Positions 26,860 to 36,147 of a stretch of 64,000 nt of DNA are shown in pieces. The stretch's first letter is position 1, and every line of letters begins with the position of its first letter. Source of the DNA: Palsa-504 sp963808315 (GTDB taxonomy: Bacteria > Actinomycetota > Actinomycetes > Streptosporangiales > Streptosporangiaceae); assembly GCA_963808315.1 (NCBI GenBank), contig CAWEFK010000002.1:257198-321197 (forward strand), in the 5' to 3' direction. The notes under the pieces were generated by a model. It ran no database searches, was not told the origin of the DNA, and saw only the letters and a program-made list of their open reading frames with translations. The translations under genes were made by a program, and so were the position numbers.

Positions 26860-27378
26860 GCCCGGCAGCGGCGCGCTTCGGCCAGCGAATGGGCACTCCC
26901 GGCCTAGCACTGCGGGAGGCGTATGGCCGTATTCAAATTACGGAGATCTCCCGCGGGAATCACGATAGGCGGGACGGGAACGCGGCGTGACAAGGTACTC
27001 GAAGTGCCATCGCACCCCTGCTAGGGCAATGCTAGGAATTAAGGAACTCGCAGGTGCCGAATTTAGAGGCTTTGCTGCTGGTCAGGATCCTCGCTGGGGG
27101 TTGGAACTGGCGTCGGAGGGCGGCGCGGGTGGCGGCCTGCTGTGGTACAGCGCCAACCGCCGGCCTGTAAGGGCAACGCGAGGCCCTTTATGTACTTTAT
27201 GCCGGGATTTTGGGTGGCGGCATTCCGGCGTCCATCATGATCGTGGTCAGTTTTTGGTCATATGCGCCCGTTCTGTTCATGACTATGAGGTAGGCAGAGC
27301 CAAGGGCGCTTCCCTAACCTCCTAGTGCCATGGCAGGTGCGGTTCGCCCCTTTTCGGCCGCGGTGAACCCTTCTTTTG

Positions 27379-27494
27379 ACCACGACGATGGACCATTGAG
27401 GTCGCCAGGACAACAACGTTGGACCATTGGTGTGGGTCGGAAGCGGGAGCGGGATAGCACGGGCGTGCCGGATGGGGCGGGTAGGATTCGCGGG
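27379..27494 (-). repeat. Dispersed intergenic repeat, copy D
   Basis: Read on the minus strand it matches the copies at 40681, 44635 and 62844: CCGCGAA, ACCCGCC, CACGCCCGTGCT, GCTCCCGCT, then CACCAATGGTCCAACGT and CAATGGTCC about 30 bases further. It lies about 300 bases downstream of the pentapeptide gene in the same orientation. It is the most diverged copy. Confidence 0.65.
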
Positions 27495-27701
27495 GACTGA
27501 GGGAATGGATCCGCGAGACGGCCAGCCGCCGCTAGAGCCATTCTTTATCGCAGTGGGTAATCGGGCGAACGTTAGTTGATGGAGCATTAGTTGATGGAGC
27601 ACTAGCATTGGCTTCTACGGGTTACGACGGCACATCGAGTACCTCGCGTCCCGTAGCCGGGGAAAGCAACGAGGCAGAATTGCCGTGACTGTGCCTTCAT
27701 C

Positions 27702-27749
27702 AGAGTTCGCGTGCGTCCAGAGTTCGCGTGCGTCCAGAGTTCGCGTGGG
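27702..27749. repeat. 17-base tandem repeat, nearly three units
   Basis: AGAGTTCGCGTGCGTCC is repeated at 27702-27718 and 27719-27735, with a shortened third unit to 27749. No spacers, so not a CRISPR array. Confidence 0.8.
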
Positions 27750-27798
27750 TCTTGGGTGAGTAAGCCTGCGGCGGAGAACCCGGTATGCAGGCTCCCCG

Positions 27799-29513
27799 TC
27801 ACGGTGGGATCTCGCCGACCGGCCAGGAGGTGGGCGCGTCGGGCGCGATGAGCTTCTTGCCCTGGCGGGGGCCCGACTCGCCGTCGGGGCAGATCGTGTC
27901 GTCGTCGGTCACCGTGGGGTCGTCGACGCCCAGGGTGGGGTGGCTGTAGGTCGTCGTAGGCGGACAGGTCGGTTCCGTTGAACTTCGCGTTGACCAGGCA
28001 GGCGCCGGTGAAGTCGGCGCCCTGACAAGCGACCCCCGAGTCGTCGGCGAAGAGCATGCCGGGCAGGTAGGCCGTGGCGAAAGACGTCTGCACGAGAGTC
28101 GCCTGGGTGAGCTTGGCCTGGCCGCCGTACAGATAGACGCCGGACAGCGACGCACCGGTCAGGTTGGCTCCGGACAGGTCGGCGTTCTGCATCATGGCGC
28201 CCTCGAAGATCGCCGCGCGGTACCCGCCGCCACCCTGACATTGCGCGCCCTTGAGGACGGCGAGGGTCAGATTGGCGTAGGAGAAGTTGCAGTTGCGCAG
28301 GTCGGCGCCGGACAGGTTCGCGCTCTGCAGGTTGACCTTGAAGAAATCCCATTTGGGCAGCACGGCGTTGATGGCCTTGAGCGAGCTCAGGTCGGCGGGC
28401 AGGTCGGGCATGGACCTGCCGGTGAGATTGGTGCCCGACCAGTTGCCATGCTTGGCGGCGTCGCGGGTCTGCGCAAAGTTGATGGTCGCGCTGGTCAGGT
28501 CGGTCGGCGCCGAGTGGTCCTGGGACCACAGCGGCGGGGAATCCAAGACGGCCACCCGCAGGTTGGTGCGCCGCAGCGACGTGCCGGTCAGTCTTGAACC
28601 GGTGAAGTCGATGCCGCTCAGATCCATGCCGTCGAGGCGGGTCCGGTTGAGTTCGCAGCGGAACCGGGCGCCCTTGACGCTCTTCGCGACCGAGAGGTCG
28701 GTATTGAGCAGGCTGGCCGGACGGTCGGCGCTGTCCGCGAAGATCGCGCCGGTCAGGTCGGCGCCGGTGAAATCGGCGCCGTCCAGGCTCGCTCCGGTGA
28801 AGTCATATCCGGCCAGGTTGAGCCCCGCGAACCGCGCCTGGGACAGGTTGCCGTTGACAAAGTTCGTGCCCTTGATCGACAGGGCCTTGCGGAAGTCGGA
28901 CCCCGTCAGGTCGGCGAAGCCGAAGTCGACTCCGGACAGGTCCGCGCCGTCGAACAGCGCACTCGGCACGGTGAGCTGCGTCCAGTCCTCACCCGACAGG
29001 TCGCATCCGGTGTAGTCGCCGTTCGGCGGGCAGCGGTTGCCGGACCGTCGCGCGTGCCAGGCCGACGACGCGGCGATCTGGATCGTGTAGTTGATGGTGG
29101 GGGGCAAGGTGTTGGTATTGGCCCAGGCCCAGCAGTGGGTGACGCCGTTGACGAGCCAGAATCCCCAGGTTCCCGGTTGTTTGTCGCTGCCCCACAGGGC
29201 GGGCGGGTTGCCTTCCCGGTAGTAGAACGGGATCGCCTCGCTGGGCAGGAGCGCGTAGCCGCCGGGATTGATGAGATAGCTGCTTCCGCAGGTGCCCGCG
29301 GGCAGCAGGTAGGGCAGCGCCGCCCGGGTTGCGCGGGGTAATCCCGTCGGTCTGCAACTGCACCAGTGCCTCGGCCGTGAGGCTGTCGACCATGCCGGTC
29401 TGGTAGTAGATCAGCCTGCTGCCGTTGCCCTGCTGGCCCTTCAGGGTGATGACCCCGTTCGACATGGTGTCGAGCACGCGCAGCTTGCCGAGGAACGGCC
29501 GCGACATGCTCAC
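27799..29513 (-). CDS. Pentapeptide-repeat protein, downstream partner of the CHRD/NHL-like protein, two frameshifts
   Basis: About 570 residues. The N-terminal part (MSRPFLGKLRVLDTMSNGVITL; after a break near 29335 ALPYLLPAGTCGSSYLINPG and GTWGFWLVNGVTHCWAWANT) is an unknown domain. From about residue 140 there are some 25-30 pentapeptide repeats of the A(D/N)LSG / ADFTG type, for example DGADFTGADLTGAIF and NLSGADLRNCNF, forming a right-handed quadrilateral beta-helix. A second break near 27955 leads to the C terminus TDDDTICPDGESGPRQGKKL and the stop at 27799. GTG at 29513 overlaps the upstream gene's TGA (GTGA), so translation is coupled. No signal peptide is evident. Biological role unknown. 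Confidence 0.75.
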
Positions 29514-32500
29514 GCCTGGGCCGTCTTCCGGCTCGGCGCGGACGCGGGCGCAGGTGCGGGCGGCAGCCACATCGACACCGATGGCTGCACCCGGCTGCCC
29601 GGTCCGAGAATCTGCTCGTAGTTCAGCGTGAACATGTTCCGCAGCAGGTTGACGGTGAGGCCGGCCGCGGCGACGTTGGGCGTGGCGACCAGGAACGTGC
29701 CGTCGGGTTCGTAGAGGTCGACCTGGTAGTCGCTCGCCTTGCCGCCGCTCCCGGTGTAGTAGAGCACGTAGACGTACCCTTGGGCCTCGACGGCGAGGTC
29801 CAGGTAGGTCGCGTTGGCGCCCTGACGCAAGGCGAGGGTCGGGATCTTCTGCGGGCTGTCCGGATCGTTCGGGTCGTAGCCTGGGTTGGCGAAGTACGGG
29901 ACCGGCTTGCCGAAGGTGTCGAACCGCCTGAATCCGGTGGTTGAGCTTCTCCAGGACCAGGAGGCGGCCGTCGAGCGCGACCGCGAGCGTGCTCGGCCCC
30001 TGGATCAATCCGTCGCGCTCGCCCTGGCCCGAGCACATGACCGCCTGGGGCGCGTCCTTGTCGGCCACGGGCGTCGAGGTCAGCGCCAGCTTGAAGATCT
30101 TGTGGGCCGCGTAGCTGATCGCGAACAGGTAGCCCTGTGGGTGGTAGACGTAACGGTCGACCGCGACGGGGAACCGGCCGTAGCTCTGATTCGATCCGGT
30201 GACGAACGTGGGCGCCCCGTTCGCGGACAACGCGATGCGCCGCGCGTGGTAACCGCCGCCGCGATTGTCGTCGGGGTCGAATTCGCCCGCGGTCGGATCG
30301 ATGAAGAAGTTCATGCCGGTGCCGTCGTTCGGCGACGACAGGTCGTAGGCGATGCCGGGCGGCGAGGTGAAGCCGACCTTCGGGCTGGCCCAGCCGCCCT
30401 GCGGGTTCTGCAGCACCGACAGGTTCTGCATCGTCCACATCGAGTCCCTCGACGGCGGGTTCCCTGTCTGGTCCGGGGGCAGCCCCAGGCCGGTCGCCTG
30501 CCAGCAGTAGCCGATCATCTCGGGGGCCTGGGCGGTGGTGATCCCGGCCCAGCGTTGCACGACCTTGCCCTGGCTCTCGTACGGCGCGGGACTGGTGAGG
30601 GTCTGCGTCGGCGGTTTGCCCGGGTAGGGAAGCCAGACCAGGTTCTGCTTGCTGTCGGGTCCGATCTTCTCGTTGTGGACGTAGACGGAGCTGGCGCTCA
30701 GCGGGATGTCGTTGGTCATGATCCGGACCGGAACGGTGAGCGTGCCTTTCTCCCCGTAGGCCGGAGCCCACCCGCTTTGGCCCTGGCCGGACTGCCAGCC
30801 GTTGTCGGCGTAGAAGGCCACGAAGACGTTGAGGTTCCCGCCGGCCGGCAGCGAGGAGAAGGTGACGTGGATGTCGTTGGAGATCGTCTCGGGCGGCAGC
30901 GTCTGCACGTAGACCGGCAGCGTGGTGCCCACGTCGTAGGAGATGGTCAGCGCGAACTTGTTGTGGTGATCGGGGAACTTGCCGTAGCTGTTGTCCCCGG
31001 GGGTCAGGCTGACGGTGAGCTCGAGGGAGCGGACCACGTCCGTCTCATAGACGAACGGCGAGTCGAGCACCTCGATGATCGTCTGGGCCAGTTGCGCGGC
31101 GGTGACGGCGGCGTTGAACGCCATCAGCGCCGCGTCGACGAAGGGCACCGCCTTGGCGATCAGCGCCGAGGTGGACTTCTTGGCGAACCACTGGCCGAGC
31201 GACGTTGCCGGGCTGAGCAGCATCGGGCCGAACTTCTCGGCCAGACCTTGATCGCCTTGGCCGGGTCCTGAGCGGTCCCGATGTCGGTGGCGACGCCGCC
31301 CGCGAACAGGAAGCCGCCGGCCACGCAGACCGCGAGCAACACCTCCTTGTCTGCCATCAGGGACTTGACCACGGCCGTGTTCACCGCGGCGGTGCCCGCG
31401 ACCAGCAGGAGCACCGGCAGCGCCAGTTCGGCCAGGCAGGTCGTGACGATGCCCATCGGGCACGCGCCCGGGTCGTAGCTGCCGCGGCCCAGCCCGCCCC
31501 ACAGGAATCGCACGGTGCTAACCTGATCCCACACCGGACGGTGATGCGTATCGGGTCGGGTTTGACCGGGATCCCGAAGACCGTGGTGACCGGCGGAATC
31601 ATATCGAGGTAGTGCTTGTCCGGGTTCGGTTCGTAGATCGACCGGAGGAAGTCGGGGATCTGCTCGTCCCAGTTGGGCGCGGGCAGCACGTGGCCGTCGG
31701 CGTCGAGGTACTGAACGTAGAGCGCGAGATGGCGCAGCCACTTGTTGGTGCACTCGAGCGAGAGCGAGCCCACCGTGGTGGTATTGCTGATCGGCAGCTC
31801 GCGGACCAGCTGGCCGTCCTTCCCCGGCGCCCCCAGGAGCAGCGAGGCGACGGCGGGCGCGGAATCGTCGAGGTTCGCGGTGACGGTGTAAGTCATGCCG
31901 CTCTTGCCGCTGTTCACCGTGACGGTCGCGGTGCCCGTCGACGTCGTGCTGACGGGCGGCACGACCTGGTCGCCGGTGAGCCGGGCCGTCAGCGTCGTCA
32001 TGCCGGTTTCTGCATCGGTGCCCTGCGGAACGAGCTGGCCGCGGATCAGGCCGCCCTCCCGGTTCGCGGTCGCGACCTGGAGGTAAGCGCCGCCCGCGAG
32101 GGATCGCGTCCGGAATGTGGGTGTCGTTGTCGGCGTCTTCGAAGGAGACAAAGACCGCGAAGGGCGGCGTGTCGTTCGTGGACCAGACGCCGGTTCCTGC
32201 CCAGGTCGGCGGCCCGGCCGGCGGGGTGTAGACGAGGCTGTCGGTGTTGATGTCCAGGCCGTTGGACGGCGTGAGCACCCGGGCGGCCCACCCGCCGGTG
32301 GCGGCGGAAACCGAAATGTCCCGGCTGAACTGCCGGAGCGTTCCGTCGTTGTGTGGCGTGTCGCTCGAGCCGTCGTACGGCGCGCTGGTGTTGCCGTACT
32401 CGTAGTTCCACTGCTGGCCGGCCAGATCGGCGCTGTCCTGCGCGAGCCGGATGGCGTACTGGATCGAGCCGGTGGCGACGGCCAGGACCGTGTCGCTCGG

Positions 32501-32569
32501 CTGCATGCTGGTCGCCGGGCCGTCGCCTGGTTCAGCGGCATCCACCATGATCATTTGGTTGCGGGGCAT
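29510..32569 (-). CDS. Large multidomain protein with CHRD-like and NHL-like regions, four frameshifts
   Basis: About 1,020 residues in five pieces (breaks near 32100, 31510, 31245, 29935). In order: an N-terminal region after MPRNQMIMVDAAEPGD; a CHRD-like beta domain (TTLTARLTGDQVVPPVSTTS, GTATVTV, YTVTANL); LECTNKWLRHLALYVQYLDADG; a helical pair of hydrophobic segments (LALPVLLLVAGTAAV, LLAVCVAGGFLFAGGVATDIG); a beta-rich part with ISYDVGTTLPVYVQTLPPE; and NHL-like propeller sequence (LAVALDGRLLVLEKLNHRIQ, YLDLAVEAQGYVYVLYYTG). No signal peptide at the chosen start. I know no characterised homologue. It is coupled to the pentapeptide gene and probably works with it. Confidence 0.65.
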
Positions 32570-32733
32570 AGCGTTAAAGCTGAATTGACTATCGCCGCAG
32601 CCGTTAGCGGTATCCAGGAAAGCGAATATGCATATCGGCCCGCAACGTCCTCTATTCGGCAGATCCTGACGTCCAAGGAGCCGGGCGAGCGGCTGGTACC
32701 GGCCAGCTGGAAATGGCTGGCCGGTACGGCCGG

Positions 32734-33756
32734 TCAGAACTTGCCGGCGGCGATGTCGGCCAGGTTGACCCTGGTCACCACGTAGGTGACGGTGCCGGTG
32801 ACCCGGCCGGCCGGGCCGCTGGCGATCCGCAGCGGGATGCCGGTGCGGGCGTTGATGGTGATCGCCTCCTGGTAGGCGGCCCCCGTCTCCACCTTGGGGT
32901 TGGCCGGGTCGATTCCCACCCGCCCCAACTCCGCCGCGCCGGCGGTGAGGGTGAGCGTGGGCTGGCCGTCAACGGTGCCATGGGTGACGGTGATGCCGGG
33001 CAGCGCGGACACCAGGCGCAGCACGCCGGCCCGCACCTGGGGGTTGCCGGAACCCGCGACGAGCGCGTCCTCGCAGTCCTCCCAGACGTAGTTGTCGATC
33101 TGCAGGCCGCCGGCCGACATGTTCTTGACCTGGGCCGAGAGCCAGGCGGGGACCGGGGTGGCGTCGGGGGCCCAGGCCATCTTCAGCGCGGCGGTGTCCA
33201 GGTCGCCGGTCACCGCGTGGATCGCGGCGGCGACCTCTCGTCCGAACTGGCCGCCGCCCTGGTTGTTGTTCTCCCTGACCTGCGCCGGCAGGCCGGCCTC
33301 GGTCGGCGAGAAGAAGTACCGGCCGTTGTCGGTGTACAGGTCCCAGACGTTGATGCTCGCGTGGCCCGGTGCGCCCGTCTCGCGTTCCACCAGCGTGGCG
33401 TCGCCGGCCTGCTGCGGCGCGGCGGCCAGATCGGCGGCCAGCGTCACCAGTGGCGGCCGGCCATCGGCCGATCCAGCCGATCCAGTCGACGAGGCCGGCG
33501 CGTGGGTCTTCGCCGGGTGGGTGCCGCCGGCCTGAGCTGTTCTGGCCGGCCCGGACGGAACGACGCTGGCCACGCCGACGGCCACCACCGCCGCGACCGC
33601 GGCGGCACCGGCACCGATGCCGCCCCGGACGATCCGGTCGCGCCGGCGGGCTCGCCGGGCACGACGCTCGATGGCCGGCACGTCCGGGGTGAAGGGCTGT
33701 TCGGCGACCAGGTCACGGAACGCCGCGCCCAGGTGCTGTTCGGTCGGGGAATTCAT
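32734..33756 (-). CDS. CU044_5270 family membrane protein, probable anti-sigma-type partner
   Basis: 340 residues. A cytosolic N terminus (LGAAFRDLVAEQPFTPDVPAIERRARRARRRDR), one membrane helix (about 45-67, GAAAVAAVVAVGVASVV) and a long extracytoplasmic domain with WDLYTDNGRYFFSP and ATPVPAWLSAQVKN, typical of the CU044_5270 family that accompanies SigE-type ECF factors in streptomycetes. Its start overlaps the sigma gene's stop by four bases. Likely senses an envelope signal and controls the sigma factor. Confidence 0.85.
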   Translation of the reverse strand: MNSPTEQHLGAAFRDLVAEQPFTPDVPAIERRARRARRRDRIVRGGIGAGAAAVAAVVAVGVASVVPSGPARTAQAGGTHPAKTHAPASSTGSAGSADGRPPLVTLAADLAAAPQQAGDATLVERETGAPGHASINVWDLYTDNGRYFFSPTEAGLPAQVRENNNQGGGQFGREVAAAIHAVTGDLDTAALKMAWAPDATPVPAWLSAQVKNMSAGGLQIDNYVWEDCEDALVAGSGNPQVRAGVLRLVSALPGITVTHGTVDGQPTLTLTAGAAELGRVGIDPANPKVETGAAYQEAITINARTGIPLRIASGPAGRVTGTVTYVVTRVNLADIAAGKF

Positions 33757-34253
33757 AGTGGCAGCTCCTTGTGTTTCAGGCAGCCTTCGAGCGTGTTGAG
33801 GGCCCGAGCCGCCTGGCTCTTCACGGTGCCCTCACTGCACCGCATGACCGCAGCGGTTTCCCGCTCGCTCATCCCCTCCAGGTAGCGAAGGACGACGGTG
33901 GCCCGCTGCCGGGCCGGGAGGGTCAACAGGGCGCGCAGCAGATCGGCGCGGTTGACGACCTCGTCAGAGACGTCGGGGACGGCGACCCCGGAGCGGTCGA
34001 TGTCGGCGCGCACGGGCAGCGCGCCATAGCGTGGCCAGTGCCGCCTGTACTCGTTGAGCAGGATGCGTTTAACGTAGGCGTTCTGGTTGTCGGCCCGCTG
34101 CACCCGCCGCCAGTGGCGGAAGGTCAGGACGAACGTCTCCTGTACCAGGTCGTCGGCCAGATGCCAGTCGCCGCAGAGCAGGTATGCGGTGCGATGCAGC
34201 GAAGCCGCGCGGCTACCGACGAACTCCCGGTACTCCTCTTCGGGGCGACTCAC
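33753..34253 (-). CDS. SigE family ECF RNA polymerase sigma factor
   Basis: 166 residues. Region 2 (about 10-75): YREFVGSRAASLHRTAYLLCGDWHLADDLVQETFVLTFRHW, with AYVKRILLNEYRRHW. Region 4 (about 105-160): ALLTLPARQRATVVLRYLEGMSERETAAVMRCSEGTVKSQAARALNTL. This is the SigE/ECF-SigE family rather than the SigG type at 3535. Forms an operon with the membrane protein gene downstream (ATGA overlap). Confidence 0.92.
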   Translation of the reverse strand: MSRPEEEYREFVGSRAASLHRTAYLLCGDWHLADDLVQETFVLTFRHWRRVQRADNQNAYVKRILLNEYRRHWPRYGALPVRADIDRSGVAVPDVSDEVVNRADLLRALLTLPARQRATVVLRYLEGMSERETAAVMRCSEGTVKSQAARALNTLEGCLKHKELPL

Positions 34254-34354
34254 TGCCGCCAGCTTCCGGTGGTCACACTTGTCTAGAGGCCGAACCCACC
34301 GAAAAGGTTGTCAGCCAATTTGCACCCGTGGTGGGGGCGGGGCAGGGTTGCCGG

Positions 34355-35005
34355 TCAGCGGCGGCACCGCCACAGCAGGTAGGTCGGAACCGGAGCCGGC
34401 GGCTCGACGAAGCGTTCGGCTTCCAGCCCGGCATCAAGCAGGGCGTTCAGGTAGGTGGACAGCTTGCGGTGGGTCGCACCTACCTGGATCCGGACGCCGT
34501 CGGGATTGTGGTCTGGTGATGTCCACCAGCCCTCGGACTCGTAACCCTGTCCGGCGGCCAGGTGCTGCGGCCATGCTCGTTGCCGGGAAAGCACGGATGC
34601 ACGATCGAGGCGACGAACCAGCCACCGGGACGCAGGATCGCCGTCACCGAAGACAGGGTTCCCGCCAGGTCGTCGATGTCCATGAGCGCCAGCTCGCAGG
34701 TGCAGCCGTCAAATGGCCGCCCGTCCCACCAGGTGAGGTGACGGGTGATGTCGGCGTGGATGTAGGTGACGTTCTCCAGCCCGGCGGCGCGCGCCTTGCC
34801 GAGCATGGCGGCAGAGATATCGATGCCGACCACGTCGGCCCCCAGCGTGGCCAGATAGCGGCTCATCCGGCCTTATGTCCAGCACCCTGTCACCGGTCAT
34901 GGCGGGCAGCAGGTCGGCCTGCGCCGCGATCAGTGGCGGCGCGTCGCCGATCCACCGCTCGTACCAGTCGGCGAACTGGTCATACCTCGCCTGCCTCTCC
35001 GCCAC
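34355..35005 (-). pseudogene. Class I SAM-dependent methyltransferase, broken in motif I
   Basis: Starts RQARYDQFADWYERWIGDA and TGDRVLDI (about residue 45). At 34865-34870 the expected Gly-rich motif I (G-x-G-x-G after VLDI) is missing: ATA is followed by one base and then the codons for GRMSRYLATLGADVVGIDIS in another frame. A second break near 34585 leads to ESEGWWTSPDHNPDGVRIQVG and PTYLLWRCRR. Loss of about four codons plus the frame is more than a one-base error, so this copy is probably inactive; motif IV (FDGCTCELALMDID) and the rest remain. Confidence 0.65.
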
Positions 35006-35085
35006 GATCCCACGCTACTTGCCCCGTCCCGCGCGGACCCGCTGTGTTCGCGAGAGGCTGAGTGCCGTGATGCAAGCCCACGGGC

Positions 35086-35238
35086 CTAGCCGAGCATGGC
35101 TGTCGCGGCCAGGAGTTCGTCGAGTGCCAGGCGCGTGAGCTCGGTGAGCGTCTGGTGGCCGACCGGATCGGCCCACTGGCCGAAGGCACGGTCGAAGGCG
35201 CGGATGCCGAGTTCGGCGGCGAGGCGACGTGCGTCTAG
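35086..35238 (-). pseudogene. 3' remnant of a TetR-type regulator gene
   Basis: About 50 codons, ARRLAAELGIRAFDRAFGQW, then TLTELTRLALDELLAATAML, resemble the C-terminal helices of TetR/MftR-like regulators (x-x-A-F-x-x-A-F-x-x-W, T-L-x-E-L-x-x-x-A-L-x-E-L). There is no DNA-binding part: the sequence upstream belongs to the metalloprotease-like gene. Probably a truncated leftover. Confidence 0.4.
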
Positions 35239-36104
35239 CGCCAATCCCGGATCGCCCGTCCGAGGGTCGGGCTGACTTCGGTAGCCAGCAGAGATGCCAG
35301 TGACGCCACGGTGGGCCCGGCGTCGCTGACGCGATCGGTTGAGTGAAAGCAATTCCAGAAGCGAACCAGCCCGTCCTCACCGTCGGCCTCGAACGTCCTG
35401 GCCGCGAGCCGGAGCCACCGGTGCTGGTACCAGACGTAGTTCAGCGGGTCCATCGAATCGTCACCACCGGTGTAGTGGGCTTGCAGCTCCTCCAGCGTGC
35501 TGTACCCCTCGGCGCGCATCCGGGCCGCGAGCTTGCGGCTTCCCGCTCCCACGGTGGGGAGCACCTCGAGCGTCGGGAGGCTGGCCGGCCGCCGGGTCGC
35601 GACGAACGCGTGCATGGCCAGGTTGACGAAGATCTCGCCGAGCCAGAAGGTCGGCAGCCGGAGATCTCCGAGCACCTCGAATGCGTGGCCAAGCTCATGG
35701 ATCGTGATGAGGTCGAAAAACGGCTGGAGGTCCAGGCCACCTGCGCCGTCCGGGTAGGTCGCGAGCAACGTCGCATGCCCGCGGGGTGACGCATTGCGGA
35801 TGTCCTGGCCGATCTCCCTCCAGAAGTCTCCGCCTCCGGCTGGCATCACCACGATGCCGGGACGGATCTCGGCGGCGTCATCTCTGAAGAACGGCAGCCC
35901 GTACGGGCCGCTACCCGGCCAGTCCGATTCGCCGGCCACGATGACGGCGATGTCCGGCTCAACTCCTGCGAACAAGCGGCTGAAGTAGACGTAGGCGTCC
36001 GCGGCGACATCGGCGGCGGCCCGCGCACGGACCAGCGATCCATCGCTGTAGCGCACCTCGAACGGATACCCGCCCAGCCGCGAAAGCCCTGATCCCACCG
36101 TCAC
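35235..36104 (-). CDS. Putative zinc metallopeptidase (HExxH), unknown family
   Basis: 289 residues, GTG start. The gluzincin-like motif HELGH is at about residues 136-140, inside FFDLITIHELGHAFEVLG, and WLGEIFVNLAMHAFV about 20 residues later supplies a possible third ligand (Glu). The N-terminal part (PFEVRYSDGSLVRARAAAD, PDIAVIVAG) is a beta-rich lead. No signal peptide or membrane helix, so it should act in the cytoplasm. It lies 43 bases downstream of an AAA ATPase gene on the same strand; a joint unfoldase-protease role is tempting but unproven. Confidence 0.7.
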   Translation of the reverse strand: MTVGSGLSRLGGYPFEVRYSDGSLVRARAAADVAADAYVYFSRLFAGVEPDIAVIVAGESDWPGSGPYGLPFFRDDAAEIRPGIVVMPAGGGDFWREIGQDIRNASPRGHATLLATYPDGAGGLDLQPFFDLITIHELGHAFEVLGDLRLPTFWLGEIFVNLAMHAFVATRRPASLPTLEVLPTVGAGSRKLAARMRAEGYSTLEELQAHYTGGDDSMDPLNYVWYQHRWLRLAARTFEADGEDGLVRFWNCFHSTDRVSDAGPTVASLASLLATEVSPTLGRAIRDWR

Positions 36105-36147
36105 CCAGCGAGCCTAGCCGCCGGGCCGCCGCCCGCATACGGGAACC

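Larger units (their letters stand above)
26860..27798. other. Long intergenic region with repeats, no convincing gene
   Basis: About 940 bases. Frames at 26987-27325 (+) and 27258-27608 (-) lack family signals and ribosome-binding sites. The region holds a copy of the dispersed repeat (27379-27494), a tandem 15-base repeat TTAGTTGATGGAGCA twice at 27573-27602, and the 17-base tandem repeat at 27702-27749. Composition is more AT-rich than elsewhere. A short frame at 27238-27294 (MIVVSFWSYAPVLFMTMR) may be a remnant. Confidence 0.45.

Noticed and set aside
26987..27325. 112-codon plus-strand frame
   Set aside because: No start site signal, no motif and atypical composition in a repeat-rich gap.
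27702..27749. Tandem repeat considered as a CRISPR array
   Set aside because: Units are contiguous 17-mers without spacers and no cas gene is present.
29886..31271. 461-codon plus-strand open frame
   Set aside because: Antisense shadow of the CHRD/NHL-like gene, whose own frames show conserved protein character.
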